This document shows, in pieces, positions 34,161-42,407 of a DNA stretch of 64,000 nt. This DNA is from JAFGPS01 sp964628465 (GTDB lineage: Bacteria > Planctomycetota > Phycisphaerae > Sedimentisphaerales > Anaerobacaceae), in assembly GCA_964628465.1 (NCBI GenBank), contig CAZVOA010000011.1, forward strand, positions 1 through 64,000. Reading direction: 5' to 3'. The position numbers were made by a program, and so were the translations under genes. Numbering within the stretch: the stretch's first letter is position 1; each line of letters starts with the position of its first letter. The notes below the pieces were generated by a model, which was not told the DNA's origin, ran no database searches, and saw only the letters and a program-made list of their open reading frames with translations.

Positions 34161-35834
34161 TTATGTTTTATATTTCCGTAATAATTCAAAATTGCTAATT
34201 CTAATCTCTGGTATATTATCATGGTTCTTTACTAACCGTCTTGAACCATCCACAGACAACAATATATGCTTTCCTCTTAAATTAAGATCTTCGATTCCGA
34301 CTGCCGCTAATTTTTTTCTTGTTAACTTCATGAGTTTCAAATACATTTTCTTGTCTAAAAATCCTTTTCTATAGGCAAGCAGAGCATCAATTCCATGATA
34401 AGGACTTTCATCTTTTACAGCAAGCACTTCATCCGGGCCATTCCAATAGCCCCAGAAGATTATGTAATCATGATCTTGTTTCAGGATTGGCATACCATCA
34501 GGCGTAGCCAGATGAACGTGAGTTTTGTATCTGTTATCATCATAGAGCGATTCGTCCATATCTGACCTGCTCGCCGCCATATATATTGCCCGTGGATAAG
34601 TTGTCTGAACACCTTTCTTTTTAAGCTCGATAGCCAGAGCAACCTCTTCAAAAGGACTATTATATCCGTATTCCAGTATTTTGTTTTCCGATTCATTAAA
34701 TGGATCCACATCAGGCAGCTCTCCGACCCTTGATACTTTCCATACAAGCTGTATATCATCTTTGGTTATTGTGCGATATACCTGGTCAAAGACGGACTGC
34801 TTGGTTCTCGGTGTCTCTCTCCATTTCTCTGGAAGGAAGTAGTCGAACAAAGTAGGGTCTTTTCCAACAACCCATAGAGCTCCGCCAGTTTCCTCGACTA
34901 ATCCATATACATAGTCCACTCCCATTATCAGGACAGGTTTTAAGTTAGCAGGAAAATCACGGGAATCTCTCTCATCAAATCTATGTACCTGTTTTTCAAG
35001 ATATGCCTGGCGCTTTGTTTTTCTTACTTGTCTCTCTCTTTCGGGAGTTCTTTTAAGCAATTCAAAATCGACCATAGCGTACAAAATCTGTCCATTTCGG
35101 TTTCTTGCCAGTTTCCCGTCTTTGTTCGGCCTTACAATAATATGGTGCGGCTTAGAATCACCTACTATAAAACCTTTCCGTTCAGCTTCCTGTTCAGATT
35201 GCAAAGTCAATTTGGCCATATCATTTTCACTTATATATTTTTGTTCGAATGCCTGGGCTGCATCTATACCTTTTACCCACTCATAGATAACCGCATAGTT
35301 TCTAAAGATATCTAATTCTACGCCGCTGTGACTTGATATCATAGCCTCCATCTTATAAGTTTTGCGGCCAAGCCTCTCTAAATCGATATGTGTTATTGGC
35401 ACATAAATTGCCAGGGGTTTGTGAGTAATAATATGGCCTTCAGATTCATGACTCATATCGCGGAGTTCAGTGACTAATGAAAATTCTTCGAAGGGACTGT
35501 TGAATTCTACATTTAACTCTTTTAAGTCTATTGAACCTGGAATATCCTGTCCCATACGATTCCATTTTACCACAATATCTTTGCTTTTCCCTGCAACTTC
35601 TTTAGTTGTGACCTTATATACCGTGCTGGTGCCCCGGAGTCTCTTGGAATATTTCTGAAACCAGGCCTCATCTGTCCAAAAATTTTCGGGCAGCAAATTG
35701 TCAATGCAGGACATACCGTATTGAGTTACGTAAAGATCATCACCGCCCCGCAGTTTCAGATGTTGATAATCAACGCCAAATAGCCGTATCTTTGTGATGT
35801 CCTCGATTTGATTGGGAATAACTTCTTTATTCAA
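34161..35834 (-). CDS. Tandem kinase-like protein of unknown function
   Basis: A 557-residue cytoplasmic protein with two homologous halves. Each half starts with a GVDY header and an LLPE/FLPE-W block, has a (V/W)K strand (VVKW at 88-91, VWKV at 364-367), and then a shared NSPFEE helix (112-117 and 392-397). In the first half, further motifs look like a protein-kinase C-lobe: YEWVKG hinge (184-189), GDSKPHHIIVR (225-235) as catalytic loop, and MVDFEL (254-259) in the place of DFG. The second half lacks these motifs. I infer one active or atypical kinase half and one pseudo-half; the exact family is not recognised. The start is TTG at 35834 with AGGA upstream. It ends 68 bases before the DUF1080 gene. 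Confidence 0.65.
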   Translation of the reverse strand: MNKEVIPNQIEDITKIRLFGVDYQHLKLRGGDDLYVTQYGMSCIDNLLPENFWTDEAWFQKYSKRLRGTSTVYKVTTKEVAGKSKDIVVKWNRMGQDIPGSIDLKELNVEFNSPFEEFSLVTELRDMSHESEGHIITHKPLAIYVPITHIDLERLGRKTYKMEAMISSHSGVELDIFRNYAVIYEWVKGIDAAQAFEQKYISENDMAKLTLQSEQEAERKGFIVGDSKPHHIIVRPNKDGKLARNRNGQILYAMVDFELLKRTPERERQVRKTKRQAYLEKQVHRFDERDSRDFPANLKPVLIMGVDYVYGLVEETGGALWVVGKDPTLFDYFLPEKWRETPRTKQSVFDQVYRTITKDDIQLVWKVSRVGELPDVDPFNESENKILEYGYNSPFEEVALAIELKKKGVQTTYPRAIYMAASRSDMDESLYDDNRYKTHVHLATPDGMPILKQDHDYIIFWGYWNGPDEVLAVKDESPYHGIDALLAYRKGFLDKKMYLKLMKLTRKKLAAVGIEDLNLRGKHILLSVDGSRRLVKNHDNIPEIRISNFELLRKYKT

Positions 35835-36160
35835 GATTATTGTCCTATTAATAACATGTACCCTATAACTTTCTAATTACAACATCAATAATATTACTAT
35901 ATTCATCTTAAACAACCAAGAAATACTTTACCCGAAATATTTCGTAAACCAGGACTTATTGAATTTATGCATTCTTTATGTTTCCGGCGGTAATATTTAA
36001 ATTCAGGATTAACGTGTAATTTTATAGTGCGGCATACTCAGATATGGATTAATTACAATGGATCAGAGATTTGAAATTCCAAATTCTTAATTGGGACGCT
36101 TTAATATATTTCGACGATTCTTCATTGACAAAATTCTTTGAATCATGTATTTTAAAATTC

Positions 36161-36370
36161 ATGCTGAAAGCGAATAGAATTACATTATGCGGTGTTTACC
36201 ATGTACTAAACCGTGCAAACCGGCGGCGGCAGATATTTCGTAAAGATGACGCCCATTATCTTACTGTTTTGCGTTACATAGAAGCAAATTCTTTGCGGGC
36301 GGGCATTGTTGAGAAAGCGGAACTATTGCAATGGTCAAGTTTTGCTATACGAAATGGAGAGGAATGGTAA
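36161..36370 (+). pseudogene. Internally deleted REP-associated tyrosine transposase (RAYT)
   Basis: A 69-residue frame joins the N-terminal motif YHVLNRANRRRQIFRKDD directly to the C-terminal motif HYLTVLRYIEANSLRAGIVEKAELLQWSSF, both characteristic of RAYT/TnpA-REP transposases (Y1_Tnp family). The roughly 100-150 residues normally between them, with the HUH metal site and catalytic Tyr, are missing. The product cannot transpose. Palindromes of the kind such enzymes mobilise lie on both sides (33372, 34050, 37918, 38014). An in-frame ATG at 36071 adds unrelated residues. Confidence 0.8.
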
Positions 36371-36413
36371 TAACCGCTTTTTATTATTTTAGCTTTTTAG
36401 GAGATATGATAAC

Positions 36414-37619
36414 ATGAAAATATTGAAAAGGAAATTTACAGTTGTCATTTTGACTGTATGCATTATATTTTATCTGTCGTTTTGTGTTGGTCTTGCACAG
36501 GGAGCCATTCCAATATCAGTTGAAGTTAGCAGTCCTCAAAAAACTATTAGAATTGGTGAGCCTTTGTTTGTTATGTTAACATGTAGGTTTAAAGAGCAGC
36601 AAAAGGATTCAGATACAGTTGATGTTTATCCCTCATTTAGTCATCAATGTGACATATTAATTGAGTTTAAGGATGAAGATAAAAAATGGATGAATACACT
36701 CTTGGCTGAGCATCCTGATGCAGATTTAAGTCTTATCCCTGGTAACGAAAAAAGCATTAAATGGTACCCGCTTCATTTGAAAGGTAAGATAACTGAATCA
36801 TTGGAGGTACAAGATAAAGATGGTCTTGCATATGGAACATATTTTTTAGCTTTATATAATCCCTATAAAAAAGGGGTAATTTTTGATAAGCTGGGCAAAT
36901 ATAAAATATCAGGTTTTTCATACGAATACGCTAACAACAAAGTTGTATCAAATACAATAGAGATAAATGTAACTTCTGAATCGTTGCCAAATGATTGCAT
37001 TTTGCCTGATCCCAACTATTGCGATTTCCTTATGGGAAACAGAGATATTTTAAATAATAAGCAGGAATATAGTTCAAAAGTGTTCTCGTTTTTTGGAAAT
37101 ATTATTAAAAAATGTCCGGATACGATGCTCGCAAAAATGGCCGCGGCAAGATTGGGAATTGAGAACACAAAAATATTTGAAGATAAATATTCTGAAAACG
37201 GCACATTCGTTGAGCAGTATAGAAAGGGAGAAATAAAGGATCCACTTATTGAGTCTGCCAAGAAATATCTTTTAATGGCATATGAGTTGCCTGACGAAGT
37301 CCCAATTCGAGAAACTGCCATATATAACCTTGCTACATTTGAACTATTCGATGGAAAAATAACAAAAGCATTTTCAATTTATGATGAGCTTGCGGCTAAA
37401 TATCCACAAGGGGAATATGGCAAGAAGGCTTTGAGAGACAAAAAAGATTCACAGGAATTTATAGAGAAGCATCCTGATCTATTCATTGCAGAGGCTACTC
37501 AACCTCAAGAGAAAAAACCACTTGGCGTTGCATTGCCAATAACAGGAGCGGCTGTTGCGGCCATTGTTATTGCCGGTCTTATTTTATTCACAAGGAAAAA
37601 GAATCTTAACAAATCTTAA
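36414..37619 (+). CDS. Exported protein with LPXTG-type C-terminal sorting signal
   Basis: A 401-residue protein with a Sec signal (VVILTVCIIFYLSFCVGLAQG). A beta-rich domain (about 32-190: ISVEVSSPQKTIRIGEPLFVMLTCRF) is followed by a helical TPR-like part (about 225-355: YNLATFELFDGKITKAFSIYDELAAKYPQGEYGKKAL). The C-terminus is LPITG, a hydrophobic stretch AAVAAIVIAGLILF, and a basic tail TRKKNLNKS: exactly the layout of a sortase substrate, unusual for a diderm. It might instead be a plain C-terminal anchor. It follows the RAYT remnant by 43 bases, and AGGAGAT precedes the ATG. Confidence 0.72.
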   Translation: MKILKRKFTVVILTVCIIFYLSFCVGLAQGAIPISVEVSSPQKTIRIGEPLFVMLTCRFKEQQKDSDTVDVYPSFSHQCDILIEFKDEDKKWMNTLLAEHPDADLSLIPGNEKSIKWYPLHLKGKITESLEVQDKDGLAYGTYFLALYNPYKKGVIFDKLGKYKISGFSYEYANNKVVSNTIEINVTSESLPNDCILPDPNYCDFLMGNRDILNNKQEYSSKVFSFFGNIIKKCPDTMLAKMAAARLGIENTKIFEDKYSENGTFVEQYRKGEIKDPLIESAKKYLLMAYELPDEVPIRETAIYNLATFELFDGKITKAFSIYDELAAKYPQGEYGKKALRDKKDSQEFIEKHPDLFIAEATQPQEKKPLGVALPITGAAVAAIVIAGLILFTRKKNLNKS

Positions 37620-38013
37620 TGTTTGTTTTTCAATGTAAGCTCTTTATAAATTTTTGTGTTCATTTGTGATTATTGTATTGTAGTGTGAAACTGGATTTCC
37701 GCCTGCGCGAGAATGACAAAGTCGTAGTAATAAATAATCAGTGCAAATCAGCGTCCATCAGTGGTTAATAATAATTTGGTTGCGGATATTATTTTTTCTG
37801 AGCTCTCTCCGAACTCGGTGGTGAAAATACACGAATTAGTGAATATGGGAAATTTCTGTTTTTTAAATCCTACAAAATTCTACGATGTAAATTTTATAAA
37901 TCCATGTTTGTTCGATAGTAGAGACGCACGGCTCCCCTTGGGATGGCCAGGCTCACGTGCGTCTCTACTAATATTATTTGCCAAGACAGTTTGTTATTAT
38001 ATAATATAATGAG
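37620..38013. other. Repeat-rich intergenic region
   Basis: There is no gene in this stretch or in the rest of 37620-38129. It is built from relics of dispersed repeats: a GGATTTCCGCCTGCGCGAGA element (about 37693-37712, followed by ATGAC), an AATCAGCGTCCATCAGTGG motif (about 37747), and the GTAGAGACGCAC palindromes at 37918-37968 and 38014-38045. The motifs of the first two kinds are, from general knowledge, common intergenic relics in many genomes. Confidence 0.55.
37918..37968. repeat. GTAGAGACGCAC palindrome with 25-base interior
   Basis: Left arm GTAGAGACGCACG (37918-37930) and right arm CGTGCGTCTCTAC (37956-37968) are perfect complements and extend by TA outward. The interior is a Cys/Pro-codon-like GC-rich spacer not found in the shorter copies. 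Confidence 0.85.
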
Positions 38014-38045
38014 AAGTACAGACGCACAGATGTGCGTCTGTACTT
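38014..38045. repeat. Variant ACAGACGCACA palindrome
   Basis: AAGTACAGACGCACA and its complement flank a 2-base centre. It shares the GACGCAC core with the GTAGAGACGCAC family and lies 50 bases after the previous copy, upstream of a TolB-like gene. Confidence 0.8.
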
Positions 38046-38129
38046 TTTGTGAAATATCTGAGGAATCGGATGAAAGAAAAAAGACTTCTCATAATAATAT
38101 TGCTATTAGCTTTTTCGAGAGGTAATAAC

Positions 38130-39242
38130 GTGAAAAAACAAAGCAATGCAAGAGCTATCCAGTATAAAGCTGCTCTAAATTCCGCCCTGCTTTTATTAAT
38201 ATATTTTCTTAATATAACAACTATTTCCGCTCAGACTTCGAGAAGGAATTCACCCCTCAGGAAAATTCCATCACCATCTTCGGAAATTGATTTATCGAAA
38301 ATACCTTTCAAATTTGTATATGAGAGTTACCGAAATACCGGAGGTAAGGAAAACTGGGAAATAATCATGAACGACGTCAACGACTCAAATCAGGTCAATC
38401 TAACCAAAACTCCTGATTTGGACGAAATGTATCCCCATGTCTCTCCCGATGGAACAAAGATATGTTTTGTAATCGATGAAGGTACGACAAGAAGAAATAA
38501 AGTCCGAAGTGTCTATTTCATGAATATTGATGGAACCGGCAGAGTTGAAGTGGCAAGAAATGCCCGGCAGCCATGCTGGAGTCCTGATGGTAAAAAAATA
38601 GCATTTTTAAGAGGCGAATACGAAACATATAATCAAAGTGAATACGCGACAGCCGGTCTGGTTATTTACGATTTGGAAACACGAACATATCGGTCTCATC
38701 CGAATCAGTTTCTTAATCATATATACGCTATTTGCTGGTCACCAGACGGCAACTGGTTTCTTGGAGTAGTCAAGGGCAACTCAGAATACAGCGACGCAAT
38801 CCTTGCCATCGAAGCGAATGGCCCTGGAGTTTTTAACCTTGAAGTCTGGGGTGTTAAAGGATGCAGGCCTGACTTCAGCAAAGACGGCAGACACATCACC
38901 TGGGGAGAAACCGACTGGGATTTGTGTGTCGGAGATTTTAATGTTGGGCCGCAGGGACCTATTGTCAATAATATCCGAAAAATTGTAAATTGCGCTCAAA
39001 ATTCAAAAGTATATCACGTTGATTTTTCGCCGGATAACAGGTTTATAATATTCAGCTACGGTCCATCAAGAGGCGGCCAGCAGGTAGGCGGATTAGCCAA
39101 AGGCTGGGATATTTGTATCTCTGACCTGTCTGGAAAATGGTATAAAATAACGAATGACGGCCTGCATAACAAAGAACCAGACTGGATTCCTGTTGTGCTT
39201 GAGGATAAGAAAGAAAAAAAGTCTGACTCCGAAAAGCCATAG
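38130..39242 (+). CDS. Exported TolB-like beta-propeller protein, paralogue 1
   Basis: A 370-residue protein with a signal peptide (ALNSALLLLIYFLNITTISAQ). The body is a WD40/PD40-like propeller: repeated SPDG blades (YPHVSPDGTKICFV, QPCWSPDGKKIAFL, AICWSPDGNWFLGV, HVDFSPDNRFIIF). It ends in GQQVGGLAKGWDICISDLSGKWYKITNDGLHNKEPDWIP, shared almost word for word with the next gene. Such propellers bind partners in the periplasm. I chose the GTG at 38130 with GAGAGG upstream; a longer frame starts at 38049. The C-terminus is Lys/Glu-rich. Confidence 0.8.
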   Translation: MKKQSNARAIQYKAALNSALLLLIYFLNITTISAQTSRRNSPLRKIPSPSSEIDLSKIPFKFVYESYRNTGGKENWEIIMNDVNDSNQVNLTKTPDLDEMYPHVSPDGTKICFVIDEGTTRRNKVRSVYFMNIDGTGRVEVARNARQPCWSPDGKKIAFLRGEYETYNQSEYATAGLVIYDLETRTYRSHPNQFLNHIYAICWSPDGNWFLGVVKGNSEYSDAILAIEANGPGVFNLEVWGVKGCRPDFSKDGRHITWGETDWDLCVGDFNVGPQGPIVNNIRKIVNCAQNSKVYHVDFSPDNRFIIFSYGPSRGGQQVGGLAKGWDICISDLSGKWYKITNDGLHNKEPDWIPVVLEDKKEKKSDSEKP

Positions 39243-39259
39243 TATCAGGAAACGTGTCG

Positions 39260-39355
39260 AAAGTGAACTAAAGTAAAAAGTGAACTAAAGTTATATTTGA
39301 ATATTTTCTTTTTTATAACTTTATACTTTAGCTCACTTTTTACTTTAGTCACTTT
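39260..39355. repeat. Dispersed AAAGTGAACTAAAG hairpin repeat, copy 2
   Basis: The left arm carries the AAAGTGAACTAAAGT unit twice in tandem (39260-39291). The right arm (about 39314-39355) carries the complement of both units plus a short extra TATAAAG, making a nearly perfect stem of about 36 base pairs. The copy at 2481-2556 shares the unit. It lies between the two TolB-like paralogues. Confidence 0.75.
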
Positions 39356-39452
39356 GTTATACTTGACTTTCCGAACAATTTAATCCAAAATATAGTTATT
39401 AGTTCTTTACAATTATGAAGTTATGTTAAATTAGGGTGATAGAAAGAAATTT

Positions 39453-40544
39453 ATGAAAAATATTATTCTTTGTGTTACAGCATTGTTAAGCTTATTTTCA
39501 ACAACTAATCTGTTCGCGGACCAGCTATTGCCTCCTGATGCGAATATTCCGCTCTGGCCGTCCGATGTCAATGCAATCAATACCAGTGAAATACCTTTCA
39601 AGATTATTCATGAGAGTTATCTTCAGACTCAGGGAAGAAACAACTGGGAACTTTTTATCATGAACGCTGACGGCTCAAACCAGGTAAACCTTACTAAAAC
39701 TCCAGATCTTGATGAAATGTACGCTCATGTCTCACCGGACGGAACCAGGATTTGCTTCGTGGTCGATAGAGGCTCGAACAGAAGAAACAGAGTCAGAAGC
39801 GTTTACTATATGAACATCGATGGAACCGGAAGAGTTGAAGTCGCAAATAATGCCCGCCAGCCATGCTGGAGTCCCGATAGTAAATCAATCGCCTACCTTA
39901 AAGGTGAATATGACAGTTATAGCACGAGAGAATACGCGACTTCAGAGCTTTTTATTTATAACATAGATACGAAGGAGCACAAACCTCATCCGAATAAAAA
40001 CCTGCATCATATATACGCAATCTGCTGGGCACCAAACGGAAAATGGTTTCTTGGCGTAACCCAGGGACATATGGATTACAGCGATACAATATTAGCATTT
40101 GAAGCAGACGGAACAGCCGTTCATGACCTTGAGCAATTCGGAGTTTTTGGATGCAGGCCTGATCTGCGTTATGACGGCAAAAAAATGACATGGGGCGCTA
40201 CTGACTGGGATTTGTGTATAGCTGATATTGATCTCGATTCCAATACTCCGAAGGTTGAAAATGTCCAAAAAATCGTCAAATGTCCTCATGAGTATAAAAT
40301 CTATCATGTTGACTGGTCACCAGATGGAAAGAATATTGCATTCAGTTACGGCTCTTTCGATGGCGGCCAGCAAGTCGGTGGTTTCGCTGCTGGATGGAAT
40401 ATTTGTGTTACGGATTTGTCCGGAAAATGGGTACAGGTGACAACAGATGGAAATCACAATAAAGAGCCTGACTGGATACCAATTGCAGCAAAAAAAGATA
40501 CACCAAAAGAATCAAATGATGATATCGTAAAGTTAATGAATTGA
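39453..40544 (+). CDS. Exported TolB-like beta-propeller protein, paralogue 2
   Basis: A 363-residue protein with a signal peptide (IILCVTALLSLFSTTNLFA). It is a close paralogue of the preceding gene: both contain NLTKTPDLDEMY-HVSPDGT-ICFV, NIDGTGRVEVA-NARQPCWSP, HHIYAICWAPNGKWFLGV, GCRPDL---GKK-TWG-TDWDLCI, and the same C-terminal GGQQVGGFAAGWNICVTDLSGKW block. Conserved Cys residues in each blade are probably structural. It leads a tight operon: the FGE-deacetylase lipoprotein starts 7 bases later. The role could be to scaffold the acetylation proteins; this is inference. Confidence 0.83.
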   Translation: MKNIILCVTALLSLFSTTNLFADQLLPPDANIPLWPSDVNAINTSEIPFKIIHESYLQTQGRNNWELFIMNADGSNQVNLTKTPDLDEMYAHVSPDGTRICFVVDRGSNRRNRVRSVYYMNIDGTGRVEVANNARQPCWSPDSKSIAYLKGEYDSYSTREYATSELFIYNIDTKEHKPHPNKNLHHIYAICWAPNGKWFLGVTQGHMDYSDTILAFEADGTAVHDLEQFGVFGCRPDLRYDGKKMTWGATDWDLCIADIDLDSNTPKVENVQKIVKCPHEYKIYHVDWSPDGKNIAFSYGSFDGGQQVGGFAAGWNICVTDLSGKWVQVTTDGNHNKEPDWIPIAAKKDTPKESNDDIVKLMN

Positions 40545-40551
40545 GAATCAA

Positions 40552-42396
40552 ATGATAAAACAATTAACTGTAAAAAAAGAAAACCTGTTACTCCTGATTG
40601 GAGCAATGCTTGTTTTTTCCGGCTGCCGCAAAGTTACTGAACCGGTGAATATGCCTGAGGTTATTATAACAAAATCAGGCGTTGAAATGGTTGTAATCCC
40701 GGAAGGCTGGTTTCAGATGGGAAGCAGCAAAGGCCAGAAAGACGAATCTCCTGTTCATAAAGTCTGGATTAATTCTTTCATGATGGACAAATATGAAGTC
40801 CCTCAGAAAGAGTTCCGCAAACATCAGATTTCCGACCCATCTCACTTCAAAGATCCCAACGCTCCTTTAAATCAAATGAACTGGTCTGACGCGGCTATGT
40901 ATTGTAACGACAGGTCATATGCTGAAGGTCTCGAAGAATGTTACGATGAAAAAACATGGGACTGCAATTTTCTCGCAAACGGCTACAGACTCCCCACCGA
41001 AGCTGAATGGGAATACGCCTGCCGCGCAGGGACTAAAACAGAATACAGTTTTGGAAATAACAAAAGTCAACTGGATTCTTTCGCATGGTATGAAGGCAAC
41101 TCCTTACAAAAAGCACATCTTATTGGACAAAAGAAACCTAATCCATGGGGACTTTATGATATGCACGGCAATGTTTCTGAATGGTGCAACGACTGGTATT
41201 CAGCCGATTATTACAAAAGAAGTCCCGAACGTGACCCAAAAGGCCCTGCGAAAGGAAAAGAAAGAGTAATAAGAAGCGGCTCATGGAGTTCAAATGCTCA
41301 AAGCTTACGTTCTGCATATCGAGCGAGTGACCCATCTCTTAATGATACTTGTTTAGCGAGCGACACCATAGGATTCAGATGCGTAAGAAAAGTTCCGCTT
41401 CAAAAGGAGTCTAACGCAAAGGAACGGAATATTGCGAGTACAAATGAGCCGAATGAACAAGCCCGAACAGGATTTTTTTTTGACGATATTTTTCTCGAAC
41501 ACAAAACTACTCTCGACCACCCTGAAAAACCTCAAAGACTCACTGCGATAAATGATAACCTGAAAGAAAAGAATCTATATTCGCAACTCGTACAAGTACC
41601 TATTGTGCCGGTCGAAATGAATTATTTACTAAAAGTTCATACGAAAGAATATATCGACCATGTAAAACAGGTATGCCAGACAGGCTCAGGTTATCTTGAT
41701 TCAGATACTCCTGTATCGGAAAAATCTTACGAAGCCGCTCTTATGGCCGCCGGTGCCGTGACATATGCTATCGATGCTGTCATGGAAGGTAAAATAGAAA
41801 ACGCTTTTTGCGCAGTACGTCCGCCGGGCCATCATGCGGAAAAAGACAAAGCAATGGGATTTTGCATATTTAATAATATAGCAGTTGGCGCAAGATATAT
41901 TCAGGATAAATACAACCTCAGAAAAATCCTTATAGTTGACTGGGATGTTCATCATGGAAACGGGACACAACACAGTTTCTACGATGATTCTGAGATTTTA
42001 TTTTTCAGCGTTCATCAATCTCCTTTTTATCCCGGCACAGGAAGTGAATCCGAAAAAGGCGAAGGCAAGGGTTTAAATCTTACGATGAATTTCCCATTAC
42101 CAGCAGGTTCGACTGATGGTGATTATATTGAGATTTTTGAAAACAAGCTCAAACCCGCCGCCCTTTCTTTCAAGCCGGACTTTGTACTTATTTCGGCTGG
42201 CTTTGACTCACATAAAAACGACCTTCTCGGAGGAATGAAAGTAACAGAACAGGGATTTGCACAGATGACACAAATCGTAAAAGACATTGCTCAGAAATGC
42301 TGCAATTCGAGATTGGTTTCCATCCTTGAAGGCGGTTACAACTTACAGGCGCTCGCCAGTTCTGTTGAATCACACATTCGAGTATTAATGGAATAG
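40552..42396 (+). CDS. Lipoprotein fusing an FGE-sulfatase-type domain to a histone-deacetylase-type domain
   Basis: A 614-residue exported fusion. A lipoprotein signal (LLLIGAMLVFSGC, Cys25) is followed by an FGE-sulfatase/SUMF1 domain (about 40-285: VVIPEGWFQMGSS, GYRLPTEAEWEYACRAG, WGLYDMHGNVSEWCNDWY, DTIGFRCV). The catalytic Cys pair of true formylglycine enzymes is absent (GSWSSNAQSLRSAYR), so it is not expected to make formylglycine. Residues about 315-614 are an HDAC/acetoin-utilisation-type Zn deacetylase, with PPGHHAEK (His427/428), DWDVHHGNG (Asp465, His467), SAGFDSH (Asp552) and LEGGYN (Tyr596) all present. It would act in the periplasm or at the outer membrane, not on cytoplasmic protein. 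The MBOAT gene starts 11 bases later. Confidence 0.85.
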   Translation: MIKQLTVKKENLLLLIGAMLVFSGCRKVTEPVNMPEVIITKSGVEMVVIPEGWFQMGSSKGQKDESPVHKVWINSFMMDKYEVPQKEFRKHQISDPSHFKDPNAPLNQMNWSDAAMYCNDRSYAEGLEECYDEKTWDCNFLANGYRLPTEAEWEYACRAGTKTEYSFGNNKSQLDSFAWYEGNSLQKAHLIGQKKPNPWGLYDMHGNVSEWCNDWYSADYYKRSPERDPKGPAKGKERVIRSGSWSSNAQSLRSAYRASDPSLNDTCLASDTIGFRCVRKVPLQKESNAKERNIASTNEPNEQARTGFFFDDIFLEHKTTLDHPEKPQRLTAINDNLKEKNLYSQLVQVPIVPVEMNYLLKVHTKEYIDHVKQVCQTGSGYLDSDTPVSEKSYEAALMAAGAVTYAIDAVMEGKIENAFCAVRPPGHHAEKDKAMGFCIFNNIAVGARYIQDKYNLRKILIVDWDVHHGNGTQHSFYDDSEILFFSVHQSPFYPGTGSESEKGEGKGLNLTMNFPLPAGSTDGDYIEIFENKLKPAALSFKPDFVLISAGFDSHKNDLLGGMKVTEQGFAQMTQIVKDIAQKCCNSRLVSILEGGYNLQALASSVESHIRVLME

Positions 42397-42407
42397 AAGG
42401 CCACTGA

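Noticed and set aside
40552..42396. Functional formylglycine-generating enzyme
   Set aside because: The segment that should carry the two catalytic Cys residues has Ser and Asn instead, and no sulfatase gene is nearby.
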